Source: Aphelocoma coerulescens (lineage: Eukaryota > Chordata > Aves > Passeriformes > Corvidae). Taken from it: a DNA stretch of 64,000 nt. Below the pieces are notes generated by a model. It was not told the DNA's origin, ran no database searches, and saw nothing but the letters and a program-made list of their open reading frames with translations. This document shows, one piece after another, positions 20,040-30,651 of the stretch. The stretch spans positions 1,028,501 through 1,092,500 of the forward strand of contig NW_027183949.1 of the NCBI RefSeq assembly GCF_041296385.1, given 5' to 3'. A program made the translations under genes and the position numbers. Each line of letters begins with the position of its first letter. The stretch's first letter is position 1.

Positions 20040-21160
20040 GCAAGGAGAGAAAGCAGAAACCGCCCGTCACTTGAAGGCTGCTGTCCCCCTTGTCCCAGCC
20101 GCCCGCGGTGCCCAGGCCGTGCTGGCTGTGCTCAGAGCGGTGCCCGAAGCCGCCCGTCACTGCTGCCTTTGGCAGGAGAGCAGGATGGCAGGACACGTGC
20201 CACCGCCCGCAGCCAGCCATGGCAGATCCACCTCCTCAGCAGCTGCCCATTGGGATGCTCCTGTGCTCGCTGCCATCTCCCAAAAGCCCTTATCCCAGCC
20301 GTGCCAAGAAGACGGGGACCCACCGCACGCCACCCGCCGCCGGAAGAAAAGCTGCTCCCAAGCGATGTCCTCGGCCTTCTCCAAGGCCCCGTCCCATCCA
20401 CGCTGCAGCTGGTCCCAAGCACTTCCCGATCCAGACTGGACACCACCTACAACACCTCCTTTAAGGGAAACAAACAACAAATTAATGAAAAGGGATTACA
20501 GACAAAAAGGAGAAACAAGAAAAAAGGTAAAAAGTCTTCTCTCTGTTGGGGGCCTGAGGAAGGCCCAACCTTCCCTACATGCTGGGGAAAAACCCACCCT
20601 CGGGCGAGGGAAGCCCACGCTTTCTCCCCTCCCCCCCGCACTGACCCCCAACAGGCACAGCGAGCCCAAAGCAAACAAGCCGAGTGGAGCAGCCCAAGCC
20701 CTTCCTTTCCTGCAAAACAAAGCAGCCCGTGCACAGCTCCTGGAGTGCCACCTCTGCTCCTGCCATGGGGGCTTGTTTGTGTCGGGCTGGCTGCCCCAGC
20801 CCCAGCCCCAGGAACAGTGGGCGGTGGGGGCTGTTGGCAGGGCCAGGGGCCGACTCCCATTTCCTAAGCACCCCAGCCCATCCCGCCCGCCCTGCCGAAA
20901 AGCAGCTTGGCAGCCGGCTGAAGAATTAGTTGCATCCGCCCCAGCAAAGGGGGGAACCTTTGCTTCCCGGCCAGGCCGTGCAATGCCCAAATCTGGGAGC
21001 ATCCCCCTGGCTGTGGACTCATCTGTAAATTCGCTGTGGAGCCTGGCTTTGAAGAAGGTGCCAGAATCGAAGCCCATCATCTTCAGCTTGCCGGTGGCCA
21101 GGTCGAGGAAGAGCTTGCCATCCTTGACGTCGTCCTCCATGTCTCCAGCAGCAGCAGGAG
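20040..21160 (-). pseudogene. Decayed PIM-family kinase pseudogene (between A and B)
   Basis: Minus-strand fossil of a PIM gene lying just downstream of PIM-B. An exon 4 remnant at about 21140-21023 reads DGKLFLDLATGKLKMMGFDSG, matching the live gene's [15 protein letters not shown], but DFG has become GFD and the donor gtgagtcc has become atgagtcc. An exon 5 remnant at about 20376-20320 reads EDIAWEQLFFRRRVA, like the PIM EEIIRGQVFFRQRVS segment. Intron sequence is also homologous: 20050-20320 to intron 5 of PIM-B (21572-21828) and about 20650-20870 to its intron 4. This is therefore a duplicated gene, not a processed copy. No HRD motif and no 5' exons; exon 6 not recognised. Confidence 0.8.
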
Positions 21161-21464
21161 TACAGCTTCTCCAGGGGCTCCTTCTTCCCTGCGGCTGAGA
21201 GCAGGCTGTCAGTGCCCCGCCCAGGGCCCCGGCTGTCAGTGAAGCAGGACAAGCAAAAGCAGCTTGCACGGCGGCCACCAGTGCTGGGAAGAGCAGCTCA
21301 GCGCCAGCACAAGGGCTGCGGGTCCCCATCTGACGACCCCTGCGCAGCAATACAGGCAGGGCAAAAAAGCCTGCGTTTCTTGGCTTCTTCTGGCCAAGGC
21401 ACGTGTGGAGCTGTAACTTACCGGCTCCCTGGATCAAAGTGTGCCTGTGGCTCTCTCCCTTCTT

Positions 21465-23950
21465 CTATGGATGATGAATATCCTGCAGCCAAGGATCACA
21501 CGACAGGTCTTCTAATGAGGGCCTGTCCAAGGAGTGCAGGGACAGACACCATCTGATCAGTTCCTTGCAGTCTGTGGGGAGAAACCAGAAAGCGCCGGTC
21601 AGTTGCAGAAGGCTCCTGTCCGCTTTGCCCCACTATTGCCATGCCCAGGCCATGCCATGGGGGCTCCGAGCTGTGCCTGAACTTTCCCATCCATTCTTTG
21701 TTTTGGAGGAGAGCAGGAGAGCGAGGCATGTGCCACCTCCTCGGCAGCTGCCAGAGCGGGATGCTCATGAGCCCGCTGCTGTCTCCCAGTACTGCTATTC
21801 CCCCCGTGCCGCAGGGATGAGCATGCACCTTGAGAGAGCCGTTCTGGGAGCGACAGCTGGCCCCAGCTGATGTTCCGGCCCTTCGGGAACGGGTGCCGCC
21901 CGCAGACCATCTGGTGCAGCACGATGCCCAGGGACCAGACGGTAGCTGCCTCGCCGTAGTACCAGCCAAAATGGGTCCATTCCGGGGGGCTGTACGCTGG
22001 TGTTCCTACGGAATAGAGAGGCACTTCATTAGCGGGATGCTGCCTGCTCCCGGAGCCTCGCCCCAGCATCCCTGGGCACGCAGGGGCCGCACCGGTGGCA
22101 CGCGGCATGACCCGCTGCCCTCTCGCCAGCGCCTGTGACTTGTGGACAAACTGGGGGTTGTAAAAGAAGCCACCGGTGTCACAAGAGGGCAGCGGAAGCC
22201 CTGGCAAGGCTCAAGCATTCCATGCAAAGGGAAAACCCGCTCAGTGCCGGGGGTGGGAAAACCATGCCTTCACCCTCCCTGCCTGCATTGCCCCAAAAAA
22301 ACATTCTGAAGCCAAGGCAAACAAGGCGAGCTGAGCAGTCCAAGCCGGTTCTTGCCTGCACACCAAACCGGCGGGTGCACAGCTTCTGCCCCCCCCCCCT
22401 CTGCTACCCCCACCCATGGGTGTGTTTTTGTCACACTGGCTGCCCCAGCCCCAGCGCCAGTCCTGGGCAGAGTGGCTGGCGAAGGCTGCCAGCAGGGCTG
22501 GAAGATGGCCCCCCGGCCACCCGCACTCAAAAGCAACTGGGCTGAAAACTCGGTCCCATGACTGGCATCAAAAGGGAGAATCCCCGCTGCCACAGCCAGG
22601 TTGGGCCGCGAGATGCCGGCACCGGGAGCCTACCCCGGCGAGGACTCACCTGCAAAGCTGGTGTAGGCTGTGTCTTGCAGGTAGGTGCCGCAGCCAAAGT
22701 CAATCAATTTGGCCTGGCCCGTGGCCAGGTCAACCAGGATGTTCTCTGGTTTCAGGTCCCTGTGAAGGACCCCGCAGCTGGTGCAGTGCCGCACGGCCTC
22801 CAGGACCTGGCGGAACAGCTCCCGTGCCACCTCCTCGGACAGGAAGCCCCGCGCTCGAATGAAATGGAGCAGGTCCTGAGACTGCTCCGGCCGCTCCATC
22901 ACCAGCACCACGTTGCTGGGGAGCTCGAGCCACTCGAGGAGCTGCACCACACCAGGGAAGCCGGTGGACACCTTGTCCAGCAGCACGACCTCGAGTGGTG
23001 CGCTGGTGCCGTTGGGCTGCGGGAGGAGCACGATGCCGTCAGTGGGGCTGATGCCGTGCCAGGGCTCGGGAAGCCCTCGCCCAGCCCGGGATGCTCTGCG
23101 CCCTCCGCTGCCCCCACGCCCGCTCTCCCCCGAGGCGTCCTGGCGCCTTCCACCCTCCCGGGCCTCGGCTCATCCCCGCCCGTCACGCCCCGCCTTCTCC
23201 CGCTGCCCACCACCCCCACCCCATCCCCCCCGCTCACTCACCAGCTCGCCCCAATGACGGATGCGGGTCCGTGGCACCCATTTGATGGCCACCTGCAAGC
23301 CAAGGGGAGCAGCGGGCTGAGCTCGCCGCCCGCCCTGCCGAGCCCCATCCTCCTTCTCCTGCGCCCTCCTCCGCCCCCCGCCTCCTGCGCCCGCCGCCGG
23401 CCCCGCCACTCACCGGGGCGCCGTCCGAGAGCCGCGTGGCCGCGAAGACGCTGCCGAAGCCGCCGCGCCCCAGCAGCGAACCCTCCAGGTAGCGCTCCCT
23501 CAGGCCCTGCAGCGCATTCCCTGCCGGCGAGACGCGGCTGTCAGCGCTCGGCCCGGGGCCAGAAACGGCCGCCGGGCGCTCCTCAACCGCCCCGGGCCGG
23601 GTATCCCCAGATGTTGCCTCTTTCGAAGGGGACACCGGCGGCTCGGGGGCGGGGGCCGCGCTGCCGAGCGGAAGAGCTCGGACCGGGGAAGACGCCGCGG
23701 ACGCGGCGGGAGCGGCCGCGCCGTCTGTCTCCTCGGCGGGTCCCGGGAGGAGCCGGGGCCGGGGCCGGGGCCGGGGCCGGGCCAGCCGGAGCCAGAGGCT
23801 AACAGTGCTGCCCAAGAGGCAGGCACTGATGCCCGCCCAGCGGCGCCACCGCCAGTAGGGCAAGAGCCGGGCGGAGGCGAGACCGCGGCGGGACGCCCGG
23901 GGGCGGGGAGGGCGCAGCCCCGCCCGGGGCCGGGGGCGGGCCGGGCGCAT
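21465..23950 (-). CDS. PIM1-like Ser/Thr kinase, copy B (complete)
   Basis: Complete PIM-family kinase of 412 residues. Exons on the minus strand: 23950-23414 (exons 1+2 merged, 179 codons), 23292-23242, 23016-22650, 22005-21829 and 21571-21465 (TAG at 21467-21465). All junctions are GT-AG and keep phase. PIM kinases phosphorylate Ser/Thr in basic motifs, act in survival and growth signalling, and are constitutively active. Landmarks: glycine loop at 161-166, Lys183 in VAIK, helix-C Glu205, ERPE hinge at 237-240 with the PIM-type Pro, HRD at 281-283, DFG at 302-304, and YSPPEW replacing APE. The N-terminal ~145 residues are unlike mammalian PIM1: Arg/Pro-rich, with a 17-residue hydrophobic run (W38-L54) flanked by Arg, and a short Pro-Arg tract. 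The start is the ATG in the CpG island; the frame is open further upstream, so a longer form cannot be excluded. Whether an intron lies within 23950-23414 is unresolved. Confidence 0.92.
23755..23778. repeat. (GGGGCC)4 repeat in PIM-B coding exon
   Basis: Four units, the shortest of the three copies. The flank is agcc where A and C have ggcc, changing the residues after the Pro-Arg tract to Arg-Leu-Leu-Pro. Confidence 0.95.
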
Positions 23951-24112
23951 GGCCCGGCCTGGCATGGGGAGAGGGAGGCCGCGGAAGGGGCGGAGGGGGT
24001 GGAGCACTGAAGGGAGAGCGGGACAGGGGATGCGGGACACTGGGAGAAGGAGAGGAGGAACAGGAGAAGGAACGCAGAGGGTCTGGAGAACCGCTGCTCT
24101 TGTATTGCTCTT

Positions 24113-24160
24113 CTGCTGCTGCCGCTGCTGCCGCTGCTGCTGCTGCCGCTGCTGCCGCCG
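24113..24160. repeat. CTG/CCG tract upstream of PIM-B
   Basis: Sixteen triplets. One position that is CCG in unit A is CTG here (ccgctgctgccgccg at the end). Confidence 0.85.
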
Positions 24161-24677
24161 AAGCGCTGGGAGCGTTGGTCCGCGTGTCCGTGTGTCTGTT
24201 GCCCGGGTGTCCGTTTTTGCCCCGCGCGCCCCGCGGCCGAGCCCCGCGCGCCCCGGGCCAGCACGGGCCGCTCCGGGGCCGAAGCGGAGTCCCGGAGCAT
24301 CTCTTCCTCCCGCAGCCGCGCCAAACGCACCGTCTTGTTTAGCTTCTTCTTCACCAGATTGTAACTCTTCCTTGCGGCAGTCTTGCAACTTGCCCCTGCT
24401 GCTGCTGGCTCGCCCCGCGCCGCGGTCTCTTGCTCGCGAGCAACCAAAGCGCTGTCCGCGCTTTTCGCCTGGAGCAGAGCAAAGTGCTGAATGAGGAGCC
24501 TGCCAGCGCCAGGCAGAGGCAGCCCCGTGGGAGGGCAGAGCAGGACGTGAGGAGGGAGACGTGCAGCCCCTGCGCGGTGCAGCGCTGCTCCCCGGCCGCT
24601 CGGCGTGGGCAGTGCGAGCGGCGGGGCCGTGCCCGGCGCGGTGCCCTCGTCGGCAGGGCTGTTGCTGTTTTCTTGTC

Positions 24678-26222
24678 CGGTTTCAGGTGAAAATCGGAGA
24701 CTGCCGATAGGAGGCTTCAAATAAAAGAATGGAAACACTCTTTTTGCTGAGTTCTGATGCCGGTCCAATAGAGCAGCTAAGCTCTCAGCTGTTTGCCTCC
24801 TCCCTGCCAATCCAGCACTTTCAGCCTGGAACAAAGGCCCTCTCTGCAAAGAAACTGTTGGCTGGTTTCCCTCTCCTGCTGTTCATTGACACAGGTAGAA
24901 AAGCAGACTAGTTTGGATGCTGAGTCTGTCCAAACGGACAGTGAGCTTTGCCATGTGAAGCCAAGACACGGAGTCTTGAGCCCTGCGACAGTGTCATGGG
25001 AATCACCTTTGTTGCTGCTGCTGTCTATTGTCACTGCTGAGGGTGCAGTCCCATGGGAGCACATGCCCTGTCTCTAGAAGCCAGAGCCGAGCAAGGCACT
25101 GGGCTCTAAAATCTTCCCTTGGCAGGCTTCTGGGGTCTCCAGCATTGCTTTCAAAGCCAAACAGGGAGAAGGCAAGCTGTGTGTAGCTCTTGGTATTGTA
25201 GAGTGTCTCAAACTTGCTAAGTCCTAGGTGTTTGAGGTAAGATCAGTTTGGAAGGACTGTGAGGTAGAACTAGTGCAAGACAGAAAAGGGGAGCATAGAA
25301 GGGAAGCAATTAATAGTATACGGGAACATCTTGGGTTGTTTCTTTCCGTTTGCATGTCCCTTCTGGGAAGCTGTTTTGCTTTTGCAAGAATCTTGTCCAC
25401 AGTGATGTTTGCTCTTTTCAAGACCCTTTCCTGGAGACCGAGCTGGAGCTCCTGTCACAAGATGTGCCATCACATGCAGCTTCTCTTGGCTTGCCACACT
25501 GTGCGTGCAGCAGGACTCTTGCAGCAAAGCAGGACCAAGGTTTTGAGAGCTTGACAACTTGTCCTTTCTCCTCCTGGTGGACTAGCGAGTTGTGCCGTGG
25601 GTAAGGTTTTCGTCATTACTGTTGTAGGCTAAGGAAACAGGAGGAGGGGGTAGCAGCAACTGTTAGGCTGGCTGAATAGAGAGAAAGAATCTCCGGAGCC
25701 TGCAGCCAGAAGTGGAGAGCTGGGGGCTAATCCTTCCAAGCTCTCAGTGGACATCTTGCAAGTGAGCTGGACTGTGAAAATGGTCTGACAGAGGCAGTTG
25801 GTTTCTGAGTTCAGCGTAGATACTTGCACATCTGGTGCGTCGGTGCTCAAATCGAGAGTGCAATCGGTTCACAGGAAGCAGCAGAAGAAGCTGGAGCTCG
25901 CCGAGCAGGCGACTGAAAGAATCAGCAAAGGAGAAATGCGGGAAATGACTTGGTGTACCTTGCCTGGAAGAAGGGTAGTTTTTTTTGAATAATTCCTAAT
26001 CCGTTCCCTTGGCTTTTGACTTTCCTAACAAGGCCATTTGCATCTCCGATTCAGCACGAGTGAGAGGCCCGGGCTTACGGAAGTGCGCCAAAGATTCCTC
26101 CGCAGTGACGCTCAGGTGGAAAGAGGAGCGGGGCGCCTGAGCAGCCTCCGGGGAAGCATCCCGCGAGGTGCAATTTGCGCCGTGCTGGGAGAGGAGCAGG
26201 GGGAGAAGGATGGGCCTTGCGT
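24678..26222. other. No gene recognised (5' flank of PIM-B)
   Basis: Collinear with 1691-3234. It carries several B-only substitutions, including an inactivated taatgg-to-taatag type change near 25678, but no recognisable gene. Confidence 0.5.
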
Positions 26223-26249
26223 AGCAGCAGCAGCAGCAGCAGCAGCAGC
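26223..26249. repeat. (AGC)9 microsatellite, unit B
   Basis: Nine perfect triplets. Confidence 0.95.
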
Positions 26250-27394
26250 AAGTTTGGGCCGCAGGACATTGGGCCTGCGCCGCTGCCCCACAATGGGCGG
26301 GCGTGTTCCCGGGGCTGCGGCCCTGGCACCGCGTCTGCTGAGCTGCCGACGCTGCGGGAGCTCCCCGGGCTGGGCTCGGGTTCCCGCTGGGACTGGGCAG
26401 CAGGCTGTGCTCTCACTGTGGTCAGCAGCAGCGGGACGTACCTCTGGACATCCACGTCTCCTGCTGCTGGGAAGAAGCAATGAAGCGAGTGCAGAAGTTC
26501 TGCTTCCTCTTTCTCCCGGTGGATTTTTTTGTTTCATTCCACACTCCAGAGGCAATTTCTGTGCTGGCCTCTGGCAGCTGATTCTATTTCAAGAGCACCA
26601 GCAACAGGGCTGTGTTTGAGCGCTGTGAATGTGGCCTGTATGGCTTTCATTCTCCTCGACTTTTTGCTTATAGACCTGTGAACATTTCAAGATCTGCTAA
26701 TCAGGATGCCTGCAACAAAGCATCTGAATTCCCCATCAGAAAAGCACTGTGGCTAGCACCGATCAAAAGAGGCAATTGCAGTTTTTCAGATAAAATTCAA
26801 GTGGCAACCAGAAGAGGGGGAAGAGCAGCCATGATCTGTAATTCCCAAGGCAAATGCAAGAAAAGCCTCCTGCTGTCACCTGAGGATGAGTGAAACAGTG
26901 CTGGGAACAGTGCTGGAACCGGATCCTTTCTTTCTCTGAAGGTTGCATCAGGGCAGCACAGCCGGGCTCTGAGGAATCAGGTCTGTTTGTGGCTGATTGT
27001 GTCTCTAGTCCAGAAATTCACCGGGAAAAACCTCTTGGGAAGCCGAGGCACAAGCAGGTGGGAAGGGGCTGGCGCTGCTGCTGCTCTTGGCCAGGAGCCC
27101 CGGCTGTGCCGGTACAGGGCCCACTGCGCGGTGGCTCCTGCTGCTGCCAGAGCTGGGCGGGTCTCAGGGACCGGGAATGGACACGGGGGACAGCAAAGGC
27201 TGTGGGGGGCTGCAGCGATGTTCACACATGGGCCAGCGCCAGCACAGAGCTTCAGCCCCGCAATTATCCCAGAGGGAAATGCTGGGGAAAGGCTCCATTT
27301 CAGCTTTCCTTTACTCATCACTGTGAAGTGACCAAAATAAAAGGAGAACAAGCAGAGCCCGATCTCTTCTCCTTCGGAAGGAGTCCCATGCCTT
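26250..27394. other. No gene recognised
   Basis: Counterpart of 3262-4406. GC-rich patch, then unique sequence without recognisable coding content. Confidence 0.5.
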
Positions 27395-27693
27395 GGGCTG
27401 TGAGAGGCCATGAGGGGCTGTGAAGGGCTGTGAGGCGCCATGAGGGCTTGTTAGGGGCTGTGAAGGGTCATGAGGAGTCGTGAGGGGCCGTGAGGGGCCA
27501 TGAGGGGCCATGAGGTGCTGTGAGGGGCCATGAGAGATTGTTAGGGGCTGTGAAGGGTCATGAGGGGCCATGAACTGTGAGGGACTGTGAGCTGCCATGA
27601 GGGGCCCTGGGGAGCTGTGAGGGGCACCGAGGGGTCATGAGGGGCTGTGAGGGGCCTTGAGGGGCCATAAGGGTCTCTTAGAGGCTGTTGGAG
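27395..27693. repeat. 10-bp minisatellite, unit B
   Basis: Same gggcYRtgag array and same copy number as in unit A. Confidence 0.93.
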
Positions 27694-27696
27694 GCC

Positions 27697-28008
27697 AGGC
27701 GCCTCATGGAACCAAGGGTCAGTTATGACACTGTGCAAGCAAGGAGATCATGGTTGACAGTACAGAACTTCATGGAACCACAGGCCCATTGTTACACAGC
27801 AGGGCCGCAGAAGCAAGGAGATCATTGTGACACTACACAACCTCATGGAATCAAGGCGTCCATGTTACGCTACTGAACCTCATGGAGCCAAGGGTCCATT
27901 GTGACACTGCGGACCCAAGGAGACTGTTGCTGACAGAACGAAAGTTCATGGAACCAAAAGTCCATTGTGACATCGTGGGGCCTCATGGAAGCGTGGAGAC
28001 CATTATGA
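27697..28008 (+). repeat. 37-bp minisatellite block 1, unit B
   Basis: Collinear with block 1 of unit A, same length. Confidence 0.88.
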
Positions 28009-28838
28009 CACTTTGTTACTATCCGATTTACACCCAGAAGGGCAAAGAAAACAAAATCTCTGAGTATAAAAAGGAAAGAACTTTGAAGGTTCAAAATATT
28101 CCCAGAGACGAGATTAAAACCAAACGAGATTAAATGTTGGTGCCAAAAAAATGGGTATCTGTTTATCTAATGGTAAGAGAGGCAAAGAGAAAGAAGGAGA
28201 AAAGTAGAGAAGAGTTAGAAAAAGCCAAGGTTACTCTAAAAGCATAGGATAAGTCACCACCACACTGTGCTACCTTTGTTGCTGCTGAGACAGGGTGGGG
28301 GAAGTGGAGAAGTTTTTGCCTTTTTTTTTCCTGCTGTTTGAAGCGTCTTATCTGCCTCTTCCCATCTCTGGAGCAGTTTGGCTGGAAAGCGGCGGCCCGT
28401 CCTCCGAGATGCAGGCTCCATGCTTGCAGCTGAACCTCGGTCCGCCTGGGACGAAGGAGCAGGGGTAGGGGTTGCACAGCTCACTCGGGATTTCAGTCCA
28501 GGGTGAAGGATTGGGGGGTTCTCCCCAGGCGGGCGGCGTCGGCTCCCGGAGGCCTCAGGGTGTCTCGTGGCTGGCGGTGGTGGTGGTGTGGGGAAAGGCA
28601 AAGGGCAGGGATTCTACCTTTCGCTTTCGCCTCCACATTTTGCACCAGTTTTGCCTTCCTTTTTATGGGCCTCCAGGCGGGCTATGCACGGCCCGTACGG
28701 CACGTAGTTTCCAGGCGTTCAAAAGTGATTATGATAAGCAGCCATAATGACGAAGCACTTTTGAAGCCTTTCTGGTGCTGAGCAGTGATAATGACAAAGC
28801 ATTTTTTGGAGCCTTTCTCCTATGATTAGGCTCTTGCA
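28009..28838. other. No gene recognised; spacer between 37-bp blocks
   Basis: Counterpart of 5021-5851. Here the T-run is one base shorter and B-only substitutions are frequent (agaaagaagg at 28186 where A and C have cgaaagacgg). Confidence 0.5.
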
Positions 28839-29717
28839 CACTTCAGAACCAAGGGGCCATTGTGACACCGCAGGGCCTTGTATAACCAAGGGGTCATTGT
28901 AGCACGGCAGGGCCTCGTGGAATCAAGGGGATCGCAGTGACACTGTGGGGCTCCATGAGGCCACGGGGCCATTCTGACTGTGTGGAAGCAAGGATACCAT
29001 TGTTACGCTACGGGGCATCACGGAACCAAGGAGGCCATTGTGAAGCAGCGGGGGAACCCGCTGAGACTATTATGACACTTCAAGGCCTTGTGACACCGAA
29101 GGGCCATTGTGGAACTGCAGGGCCTCGTGGAACCAATGAGACCATTGTGACATCACAGGGCCTCATGGGAGCCAGGGGCCATTGTGACACAGCCAGGCCT
29201 CATAGAACCAAGGGGCCCTTGGGACACTGCGTGGCACCATGGGGCCAAGGAGACCACTGTGACACTACAGGGCATCACGGAACTAAGAACTACGTAACAG
29301 TAAGAGGCCCAATGGAATCAAGGGGCCATTGTGACACCACAGGGCCTCATAGAACCAAGGAAACCATTGTGACACTGCAAGGTCTCATGGAAGCAAAGGG
29401 CCAGTGTGACACAGCCAGGCCTTGTGGAACCAAGGGGCCACTGTGATCCTGGGGAGCCCAATAGAACCAAGGAGCCATTGTGACACTGCAGGACCTTATG
29501 GAATCATGGAGACCACTGTGACACTCTGTGACCTCATGGAACCAGTGGGCCATAGTGTTATTTTGCAGCCCCATGGAAGCAAGGAAACCGTTTGGACACA
29601 GCAAGGCCTCATGGAAGCAAGGGGCCTTTGTGCCGCTGTAGAGCCAAGGAGACCACTGTGATATTGCTGGGCCTCAGGGGAACAAAATTGTGATGCTGCA
29701 GGGCCCCAAGGATCCAA
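28839..29717 (+). repeat. 37-bp minisatellite block 2, unit B
   Basis: Same length as in unit A. It includes the last site where A and C agree against B (t at 29275) and, shortly after, the first where B and C agree against A (t at 29688). Confidence 0.92.
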
Positions 29718-29756
29718 AGAACATGGAACAGGACTGGTTGGCTTGGCCTCCTGGGG

Positions 29757-30651
29757 CCACCTGCCTGGTCCGGCTGACCTTGGCATGTTGAGGGTTGCTT
29801 CTCATCTGCCCCTGAAATGCTGGAGTTCCTTGCTTTCCTTTCTGTGGGAAAGAACTGTCCTTCTCCTCCAGGGACCCATGGCTGAAATTAGGATTCTACC
29901 TCCAAATTTGATTCTATCCGAGGATTGTTCCCATGTGAAACCTGCCAGGACAGACAGCTCAGGCTGGCCTTGGCCTCTTAGGGGCCACCTCTCATCTGCC
30001 TTCAAAACACGGGGGGGCTGTGCTTTTCTTCCCATGGAAAAAAACATCTTTCAAGTCCAGCCATCCATGGCCAAAACTGGGAATCCACCTCTGAAATTCC
30101 ATCTATCCAAGGAATAGCTCCCAGACAAAAGCTGCCAGGAATGTCCAGCTCCCCTTGCATTCCTGAGGGCCAGCTCTCATCTGCCTTTGAAACACTGGGG
30201 CTCCTCACTTTTCTGCCAATGGAAAAGAACTGTCCTTCTTGGCCAGACGTCCATGGACAAAACTGGGATTTGGCCTCCCAAATTCCCTCTATCCAAGGAT
30301 CGCTCCAAGACAAAAGCTGCCAAGACAAACAGGTCTGGCTGGCCTTGGCCTCCTTGAGCCACCACTAATCAGCCTTTGAAACCCTGGGGCTCTGCCCTTT
30401 CCTTCCTGGGGAGAAGAGCTGTCATTCCGGTCCAGGCACCCACAGCTGAAATGGAACTCCACCTCCAAAACTCCCCATATGTCCAAGGGTTGCTTTCAGA
30501 CAGAAGCTGCAAGGACAGACAGGTCTGGCTTGCCTTGGCCTCTGGTGGCTGCCTCTCATCTGCCTTCAAAACACTGGGGTTCTGTGGTTTCCTTCCTGTA
30601 GAAAAGAACCGACCTTCTTGTCCAGGTGCCCGTGGCCTCAAGCACATGATC
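29757..30651. repeat. 188-bp tandem repeat, unit B
   Basis: Five diverged copies in the same order as unit A, one base shorter at a G-run near 30010. Confidence 0.9.

Larger units (their letters stand above)
1..23021. repeat. Tandem segmental duplication, unit A
   Basis: The first base of the window recurs at 23022 and 46025, and sequence stays collinear and near-identical from there on, so this is one full unit of a direct tandem array. The unit length of 23,021 follows from matching the start of unit B. It carries the 5' part of one kinase gene at its left and the 3' part of the next at its right, so the chosen edge lies in intron 3 of the kinase. Length differences from unit B are confined to short repeats: the GGCCCC tract, the CT tract and homopolymers. 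Confidence 0.98.
23380..24677. promoter_or_regulatory. CpG island over the 5' end of PIM-B
   Basis: Counterpart of the island in unit A, shorter by the repeat contraction. Likely promoter of a complete kinase gene; a transcription start could not be placed. Confidence 0.6.

Noticed and set aside
20040..21160. Processed (retrotransposed) PIM pseudogene
   Set aside because: Sequence homologous to introns 4 and 5 of the live gene is retained between the exon remnants.
20071..21198. 375-codon plus-strand gene
   Set aside because: It lies antisense to the PIM fossil, has no recognisable domain and a composition typical of GC-rich non-coding DNA.
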